64,000 nt of DNA from positions 210,264 through 274,263 of the forward strand of contig NZ_RCHI01000005.1 in the NCBI RefSeq assembly GCF_003664585.1, written 5' to 3'. Both the position numbers and the translations under genes were made by a program. Positions within the stretch are counted from its first letter, which is position 1. Every line of letters starts with the position of its first letter. Positions 62,704 to 64,000 of the stretch are shown here, one piece after another. The notes under the pieces are model-generated. The model saw nothing but the letters and a program-made list of their open reading frames with translations, was not told the DNA's origin and searched no databases. This stretch comes from Paenirhodobacter hankyongi. Lineage in GTDB: Bacteria > Pseudomonadota > Alphaproteobacteria > Rhodobacterales > Rhodobacteraceae.

Positions 62704-63129
62704 CGAGGATCCTCCCAGTTCGAGCCCTGCCCCCGACTGTGGCCCGCGGCCGACAGTCAGGAAGAAAATCTGCGGGAGGCACCTGTTTCGGTGGAACGAT
62801 ACGGCCCGCCCGGACAGAGTCCGGCCGGTGGAACCCCGACATGGCGCCCGTCCTCCCCTTGGACACCGGCCGGGATTTCCCGCTCTTTTGCTATTTCCGA
62901 GAGTCACGTTAGGAAAACCGTCTTTGGTTTTCCTTTAGTCGATGATCGAAATAAAAAGTATTCTGAATCATATAATTGGAAGATACCTGGCAGAGAGCCC
63001 CCGATCCCACGATTGCGGTTCTGGCCTTCGCCTGCGCAGCAAAAACGGCGCGCGCCCGTTGCACCGCAGCCTTTCCCGACCCGCCGAACCCCTGCCTGCG
63101 GGGCGGCGAGCCGCCGCGGCCGGATGCCG
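62704..63129. other. Intergenic region upstream of the monooxygenase remnant
   Basis: 426 nt without a gene. It holds a 9-bp hairpin AGGAAAACC/GGTTTTCCT (62911-62934), the inverted repeat CCGGCCGGTG (62821-62830) with CACCGGCCGG (62864-62873), and an AT-rich stretch at about 62935-62990. No sigma-54 -24/-12 element was found. These may be the operator and promoter of the lost operon. Confidence 0.5.
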
Positions 63130-63888
63130 TCAGCTCAGCACGCGGCGCAGCCCGGCCTGCACCCGAAGCAACGCGGGGAGGTAGAGCGTCACCAGATCGG
63201 CGGCGCTGCCCTGCACCGCGGCAACGCCGGTGTTGAGCGCGGCGACCACCCGCCCCCGCGCCGAGTAAAGCGGCACCGCGATCGAGCGCAGGCCGGGTTC
63301 GACCTCCTGATCGATCAGCGCATAGCCCTCGCGCCGCACCTGGGCCAGGCGCGCCAGGATCTCCTCGGGGTCGGTCAGGCTGAAGGCGGTGCGCGGGCTC
63401 AGATCGGAGCGCTCGATCAGCCCGCGCGCCTCGGCCTCGGGCAGCGCGGCCAGCAGCACCCGCCCCATCGAGGTGCAATGCGCCGGCAGCCGCGAGCCGG
63501 GCATCAGCCCGATCGACATCACCCGGCGCTGCGCCGCCCGCGCGAGATAGACGATCTCGGTGTCGTCGAGGATCGAGACCGAAGTCGACTGCCCGATCTG
63601 ATCGCTCAGCTGATCGAGCCAGGGCTGCACCAGTTGCGCCAGCGGCAGCGCGGCCAGCGCCCCCATGCCAAGCCGCAAGACCCGTGGCGTCAGCGTGAAG
63701 AACTTGCCGTCATAGTCCGCATAGCCGCCCTCGTGCAGGGTCAGCAGGCAGCGCCGCGCCGTGGCCCGGTCAAGCCCGGTGATCTCGCTCACCTCGCTGA
63801 TGCTGAGTCGCGGATGCTCCGCCCGGAAGGCCTCGATCACGCTCAATCCCTTGAGCATCGAGGCGATGATGTCTGTCTTGTTCGCCAT
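63130..63888 (-). CDS. IclR-family transcriptional regulator (PcaR/PcaU/PobR-like)
   Basis: A 252-residue regulator: N-terminal winged helix (SISEVSEITGLDRATARRCL) and effector domain (SIGLMPGSRLPAHCTSMGR). The sequence looks closest to regulators of aromatic catabolism. The ATG at 63888 lies inside a repeated operator-like motif. Divergent from a gene starting at 63996. Whether it controlled the monooxygenase cluster or the divergent gene is open. Confidence 0.9.
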   Translation of the reverse strand: MANKTDIIASMLKGLSVIEAFRAEHPRLSISEVSEITGLDRATARRCLLTLHEGGYADYDGKFFTLTPRVLRLGMGALAALPLAQLVQPWLDQLSDQIGQSTSVSILDDTEIVYLARAAQRRVMSIGLMPGSRLPAHCTSMGRVLLAALPEAEARGLIERSDLSPRTAFSLTDPEEILARLAQVRREGYALIDQEVEPGLRSIAVPLYSARGRVVAALNTGVAAVQGSAADLVTLYLPALLRVQAGLRRVLS

Positions 63889-63935
63889 GCGCACAAGGAT
63901 TTCCGCAATCCGAACAAAAGTCAACATGCGCACAA
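63878..63935. promoter_or_regulatory. Operator-like repeats between iclR and the divergent gene
   Basis: The 11-mer CATGCGCACAA occurs at 63886-63896 (covering the iclR start codon) and 63925-63935. TTGTTCG (63878-63884) and CGAACAA (63911-63917) are inverted. PcaU-type regulators are known to bind three 10-bp repeats, one pair inverted, between divergent genes, so this is a fitting layout. Confidence 0.55.
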
Positions 63936-63986
63936 TAGCGCTTCGCCCGACCGCCTGCCCGTGCCTAGGCTCCGGCAATGCAATCG

Positions 63987-64000
63987 GAGGAGACCATGGA
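63987..64000 (+). other. Start of a divergent gene at the window edge
   Basis: A GGAGGA ribosome binding site (63986-63991) and ATG at 63996, with only five bases of coding sequence in the window. Its product cannot be told. Confidence 0.55.

Noticed and set aside
58845..63129. Second dusA attachment site within the window
   Set aside because: Scanning for the start of dusA (around SVAPMMDWTD) to the right gave no convincing repeat.

Overview
The window is a high-GC chromosomal segment of an alphaproteobacterium, almost certainly a member of the Rhodobacterales (Rhodobacter/Paracoccus type). The evidence is the ispDF - dusB(nifR3) - ntrB - ntrC - ntrY - ntrX - trkA - trkH - hfq - hflX block, ctrA next to a DUF1153/SciP gene, an NtrC without the sigma-54 contact loop (as known in Rhodobacter capsulatus), and a class I PHA synthase with a phasin. 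Most of the window is ordinary core genome with tight operons, many 4-nt ATGA overlaps and clear intrinsic terminators.

Layout. 1-2388: 5' portion of a large RTX/type I-secreted protein, cut by the window edge. 3-9 kb: lipA, a peroxiredoxin, two small membrane proteins, an orphan ACR3 arsenite pump, tRNA-Leu(CAA), a zinc metallopeptidase, and a yqaA/dsbB pair. 9.5-16.2 kb: gyrA, an outer-membrane-type protein, trmFO, gluQ, hisI and an IscU-like scaffold. 16.2-22 kb (minus strand): ctrA and sciP, then ligA-recG, then a 40-residue membrane micro-ORF behind a LexA box. 22-33 kb: mnmA, phaP-phaC, nirBD, a beta-hydroxyacid dehydrogenase and a penicillin-acylase-family hydrolase. 32.7-44.7 kb: the long minus-strand block dusB to hflX (nitrogen control, potassium uptake, RNA chaperone). 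44.9-48.3 kb: ispDF, pgpA, pncC, a RatA-like gene, hpt and a small membrane protein. 48.3-51.2 kb: cytochrome c maturation genes ccmABCDG. 51.2-54.6 kb: yajC-secD-secF and an Mth938-like gene. 54.9-58.9 kb: an M20 hydrolase, mazG, a TauE/SafE permease and dusA.

The right end (about 58.85-63.9 kb) differs. Directly at the 5' end of dusA, a known integration target, lies a short AT-rich stretch with repeated GTCATACG motifs. It is followed by an integrase N-terminal fragment and a decayed IS3-family element whose transposase is broken by three short palindrome-bearing segments. Beyond that is the wreck of a toluene-type di-iron monooxygenase operon: an alpha subunit with all six iron ligands joined out of frame to the last 60 residues of what looks like the beta subunit, then an intact reductase. 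An IclR-type regulator with repeated operator-like sequences, divergent to a gene that starts at the window edge, closes the region.

Most notable: the LexA-box-controlled 40-residue membrane protein (a candidate SOS cell-division regulator), the deletion-fused monooxygenase remnant in a dusA island scar, the palindrome-interrupted transposase, a dispersed intergenic element (seven copies) placed mostly 20-50 nt after stop codons, and an apparent CTG start for hflX overlapping the hfq stop.
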